A stretch of 34,949 bases of DNA, taken from contig CAJOIR010000022.1 in the NCBI GenBank assembly GCA_905234685.1, positions 1 through 34,949 of the forward strand, read 5' to 3'. Made by a program: the position numbers and the translations under genes. Shown here in pieces: positions 32,481 through 34,949 of this stretch. Below the pieces are notes generated by a model. That model ran no database searches and was not told the DNA's origin. It worked only from the letters and a program-made list of their open reading frames with translations. Position 1 is the first letter of the stretch; each line of letters begins with the position of its first letter. Source of the stretch: Paludibacteraceae bacterium (GTDB taxonomy: Bacteria; Bacteroidota; Bacteroidia; Bacteroidales; Paludibacteraceae).

Positions 32481-32556
32481 GGTGGAGTGTGGGGCTCGCA
32501 CGGCGAACAAAGCGAGCAGATCGACAGAGCGTAGCGGCGGAGAACCCACGACTCGG
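32481..32556 (-). other. tRNA-3'-end fragment, copy 3, T-loop interrupted by 44 nt
   Basis: GGGTGGAGTGTGGGGCTCG (32480-32498) and AACCCACGACTCGG (32543-32556) together equal the copy 2 fragment with one substitution. They are split inside the T-loop by a 44-nt GC-rich insert (32499-32542). On the minus strand the break falls between TT and CGAGC of the loop. Confidence 0.6.
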
Positions 32557-32710
32557 TGAACCTGAAAGTCAAAAATCTAACTTGCTGATTTTGAACGAGT
32601 TAATACTTCAATTTTTATTATTTTTGGGCCATTTTTAGCCCCTTTTGGCTGTATTTTGGCTGGATTTCCACCCCTAAAAAACGTATGGTATAATATATTT
32701 ATATATTATA

Positions 32711-32733
32711 AAAAACTGCTCGTATCAGTTTTT
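32711..32733. terminator. Small hairpin below the orphan promoter
   Basis: AAAAACTG (32711-32718) and CAGTTTTT (32726-32733) form a perfect 8-bp stem with a 7-nt loop. On the minus strand it is about 20-40 nt after the orphan promoter's start point and is followed by T-rich sequence. Confidence 0.4.
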
Positions 32734-32759
32734 GATGAAATCCATTTTTAAATTTTGTG

Positions 32760-32790
32760 CAAAGATACTACTTTTTTTGATATATACAAA
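32760..32790 (-). promoter_or_regulatory. Orphan promoter resembling the ATPase promoter
   Basis: On the minus strand TTTG (32790-32787), 19 nt, TATCTTTG (32767-32760), with ATATCAA 9 nt before the -7 box, as in the ATPase promoter. Similarity continues upstream over about 70 nt (GTGCATTT, TTTTTTTGATAT). No minus-strand gene follows before the convergent TonB receptor terminator. Confidence 0.55.
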
Positions 32791-32841
32791 TAATTTTGCT
32801 ACTATTTTGGAATTTAGTGCATTTTTGTTTTTGAAGCATGT

Positions 32842-34560
32842 TTATAACATAATTGATGTTATATCTTCGGCTTCAGGGAGAGATAGCTTCTGACGGACTT
32901 GGGTCTTGCGCTGATAGATGGTCTGGAGACTTTGACGAGTGAGCATGTTGATCTCCTTGGTGGAGAAATCAGCTTTGAGCAAACAACAGAGTTGCAATTC
33001 CTTCTCGTTCAAGACCGGGTGTGCCGAACCTTTGGATTGGTCGTTGGCTCCGTACTTCTGCACGAGACGTGTGTAGAAGCCATCATAAACCAAATCAATG
33101 GTTTGGTAAATGCTTGGCCAGTCGATGAGGGCATTGGCGGTTTCCTCATTCAATGCCATGAGGCGTGCAAGCAGTTGTTGGTTGGCCTCGGTGGGTGTTC
33201 CGGCAATCGTTTTGATGACACCCAATTGCTGCAACATCAGTTTGCGGACATTCCCATCCGCCTCCTTCGTACTTGGTACTTTGTCACTTAGTCCCTTATT
33301 TATGATTCCTTTCAGGGTCTCTATCTCTTCTTCTTTCTCCAACAGCAGCCGTTGACGACGACGGTACATATAGACGGACAATAGGCATAATCCAAAAACC
33401 ATGCACACAAGTCCAACAATGAGTATTGTTTGCCGCTGCTTTGCCAATTGCTGACGCAGCACTTGTTCGCGCAAGTCACTCATGGAGCGTTCTTTGGCTT
33501 CTGCCACACGGTAACGAATATAATCTTTGTCCTGCCATTGCGTGTTGTACGTGGCTAAGGGCATCATCTGATAGTGGCCATGCAGTGCATAATTCAGCAC
33601 TTGCCGATGCGCCAACAAACCTGCTTCTGCGGATGGCGATGAAATAGTTGCACGGTAAGTTTCAAACAGTTCTTCCGCCTCACGCATATATCTGTCTGCA
33701 CGCTGTTTATCGCCCTTATTAAGCCAAAGACGCGACAAAGAATAAAGGCTTTCCACCAACAGCCAACTATTCCCTTCCCGATAGATAGCAGCCAGTTCTT
33801 CGTGCATGTGTATTGCGCGCTCGGTCTGCCCGATTTCTCCTAACAGATCGGCATAATTACGGCGTACCACATTAACAATAAACGCGGAGTCCGAACTCTG
33901 CGCAATCGCTTTCTCAAAGGCTTGCTCCATCTTGTCGTATTCACCCAAATAGAAATACGTAATTGCCATGCCGTTATAGACACGCACCACTTCGTCTAAA
34001 TGGATTGCTTTCTCGTCACCGAGACGGATGAGGGCTTCCGTGTAATCGCGCACGCGTTCATAATCGTAATAACGCATAGCCAATTCGGCAGATATACGCA
34101 GTAAAATCACTTCCCAGATGTGTTCGCCTTTCTTGTCTGCTATCTCTTCGGCATATTGCTGCTGGCGTTGCAGAACTTGTTGTGCCTTTTCTTTGTCATC
34201 ATTCCACCACCAATAAAAAGTCTCCTCCATGCCCGCTTTCATCATATAATCCTCGTACGCTCCGTCTTGCAGCCACCTGTCGCGGAAATACTGCGCCGCC
34301 CAACAGATCATGGAGTCTTCGGACAGCGATTGCATGGTGTTGGCGCGTATGTCTGCCACGCAAAACCAATACAGGGCTTTTGATTCTTCCGGCAACTGAT
34401 CCGGACGTACCACTTCGCGCAATATCGCCATTGCCGAATCCCTATTCACGGTCAGTAACTCTTCCGCCTTCTCCACACGCTGTACGTCCTTATTATTGCA
34501 AGCCGTCATCATAACCGTTGCGCAAAAGACCGCGTACAACCAACCTCTTGAAACTTTCAT
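32842..34560 (-). CDS. Membrane-spanning regulator: lipoprotein signal, TPR region, transmembrane helix, LuxR-like C-terminus
   Basis: The 572-residue product from the ATG at 34560 has lipobox MTAC (C21). About 340 residues of TPR-like repeats follow (YNGMAITYFYLGEYDKMEQA, SLSRLWLNKGDKQRADRYMR). A transmembrane helix lies at about 378-398 (ILIVGLVCMVFGLCLLSVYM), then a coiled coil (LLEKEEEIETLKGI). The C-terminal segment LNEKELQLCCLLKADFSTKE, INMLTRQSLQTIYQRKTQVR, QKL resembles the LuxR/GerE helix-turn-helix of related Bacteroides proteins. The longer start at 34602 lies upstream of the predicted transcription start and is rejected. Predicted topology puts the TPR part in the periplasm. Its targets are unknown; the upstream end of its neighbourhood leaves the window. 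Confidence 0.82.
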   Translation of the reverse strand: MKVSRGWLYAVFCATVMMTACNNKDVQRVEKAEELLTVNRDSAMAILREVVRPDQLPEESKALYWFCVADIRANTMQSLSEDSMICWAAQYFRDRWLQDGAYEDYMMKAGMEETFYWWWNDDKEKAQQVLQRQQQYAEEIADKKGEHIWEVILLRISAELAMRYYDYERVRDYTEALIRLGDEKAIHLDEVVRVYNGMAITYFYLGEYDKMEQAFEKAIAQSSDSAFIVNVVRRNYADLLGEIGQTERAIHMHEELAAIYREGNSWLLVESLYSLSRLWLNKGDKQRADRYMREAEELFETYRATISSPSAEAGLLAHRQVLNYALHGHYQMMPLATYNTQWQDKDYIRYRVAEAKERSMSDLREQVLRQQLAKQRQTILIVGLVCMVFGLCLLSVYMYRRRQRLLLEKEEEIETLKGIINKGLSDKVPSTKEADGNVRKLMLQQLGVIKTIAGTPTEANQQLLARLMALNEETANALIDWPSIYQTIDLVYDGFYTRLVQKYGANDQSKGSAHPVLNEKELQLCCLLKADFSTKEINMLTRQSLQTIYQRKTQVRQKLSLPEAEDITSIML

Positions 34561-34949
34561 AAATGGATATTGTTTACTGAAAACTTGTGCAAAATTACTC
34601 ATTTTTCAGCAGATAAGCAAATTATATAAAGCCAAAGTGCGCCGATATAAACCGTTGGTTGCAAACCCGTTGATTGTCAGAGTATGTCGGTACGGAAATA
34701 TAAACTTTTTATGGTTCAGGCAGCCAACAAGAATGATTTTCATACCATCCTCACGACAGAAAAACATATTGCCACATATTAGAATAATCAGCAAGTCAGG
34801 TTCCGAAATCCGATTGCTGATTTGTAGCATTTCGCTTTGCGTTTTTGCTGAACAGGAAATGAAAGACGAATAAACAGGAACGGCGTTACTACACCAATTT
34901 GAGCATTGAAAAAAGTGTTTTACAATGCCTTTATTGTATGATACACTTT
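34561..34949. other. Intergenic end of the window
   Basis: No gene is convincingly supported. It holds the promoter of the TPR-LuxR regulator. AATCAGCAA and TTGCTGATT arms (34786-34794, 34814-34822) resemble the three terminator hairpins with a longer, unpaired middle. A minus-strand reading frame of 74 residues (34606-34830) has no recognisable features. Confidence 0.5.
34590..34621 (-). promoter_or_regulatory. Promoter of the TPR-LuxR regulator
   Basis: On the minus strand TTTG (34621-34618), 20 nt, TAATTTTG (34597-34590), a full match to the Bacteroides consensus. The start point near 34583 lies downstream of the ATG at 34602 and so decides for the ATG at 34560. Confidence 0.75.

Larger units (their letters stand above)
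32406..32841. other. Intergenic region with terminator, tRNA-3'-end piece and orphan promoter
   Basis: No gene is supported. From left to right it holds the copy 3 terminator, an interrupted tRNA-3'-end fragment (32481-32556), AT-rich sequence with TTTTGGC words, a 22-bp palindrome TATAATATAT-TT-ATATATTATA (32689-32710), a hairpin, and a minus-strand promoter without a gene after it. Confidence 0.7.

Noticed and set aside
32689..32710. The 22-bp AT palindrome as a replication origin or operator
   Set aside because: It is a simple AT palindrome in AT-rich intergenic DNA with no iterons, initiator gene or second copy.
34606..34830. Minus-strand 74-residue reading frame upstream of the TPR-LuxR regulator
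   Set aside because: It has no recognisable motif, covers the regulator's promoter and contains a hairpin relic; coding is not supported.

Overview
The window looks like a chromosomal segment of a Bacteroidota bacterium, order Bacteroidales (Bacteroides/Prevotella-like; I cannot name a species). The evidence is a SusC/SusD pair, MeaB, DUF1573 and DUF4199 proteins, many lipoproteins, a C-terminal tail resembling the type IX secretion signal, and promoters of the Bacteroides type (TTG or TTTG, 19-21 nt, TANNTTTG) in front of most transcription units.

Region 1 (1-11.8 kb) is housekeeping. A plus-strand cluster carries recR, a small membrane protein that appears frameshifted, a HAD-like phosphohydrolase and a GNAT acetyltransferase. 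A convergent minus-strand operon reads rel (ppGpp synthetase/hydrolase), a DUF1573 protein and meaB. Divergent from rel lies cdd, an LptF/LptG-type permease, gpsA and a tRNA-Ala(CGC) that ends in a strong terminator. lysS is convergent with this unit. The rel leader is about 235 nt long and holds four 11-bp tandem repeats.

Region 2 (12.0-19.2 kb) is a three-gene outer-membrane uptake operon: SusC-like receptor, SusD-like lipoprotein and a large acidic lipoprotein. No glycanase or dedicated regulator is next to it. Region 3 (19.3-22.3 kb) has a GT2 polyprenyl-phosphate sugar transferase and a DUF4199 membrane protein on the minus strand, then a secreted two-domain protein with a sorting-tail-like C-terminus.

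Region 4 (22.3-34.9 kb) is accessory in character. It contains a lipoprotein/TPR/transmembrane/AraC-type regulator, and an operon of a clostripain-family (C11) lipoprotein protease, a lipocalin-like lipoprotein and a third lipoprotein. It also has a DUF4143 ATPase, a soluble AraC regulator next to a TonB-dependent receptor, and a second lipoprotein/TPR/transmembrane regulator with a LuxR-like C-terminus. Three pieces of a tRNA 3' end fused to a terminator hairpin lie at 26.9-27.2 kb and 32.4-32.6 kb.

The most interesting signals are in this last region. Two membrane-spanning regulators share one unusual layout. A 21-bp-spaced direct repeat sits exactly where an AraC-type protein would act on the C11 promoter. 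Two related repeat arrays lie about 60 bp upstream of two regulator promoters. The ATPase leader repeats its own ribosome-binding motif in a 33-bp tandem array. An orphan promoter resembles the ATPase promoter. A motif ATATCAA recurs at a fixed place between the -33 and -7 elements of five promoters. All functions are inferred from sequence; nothing was tested by search.
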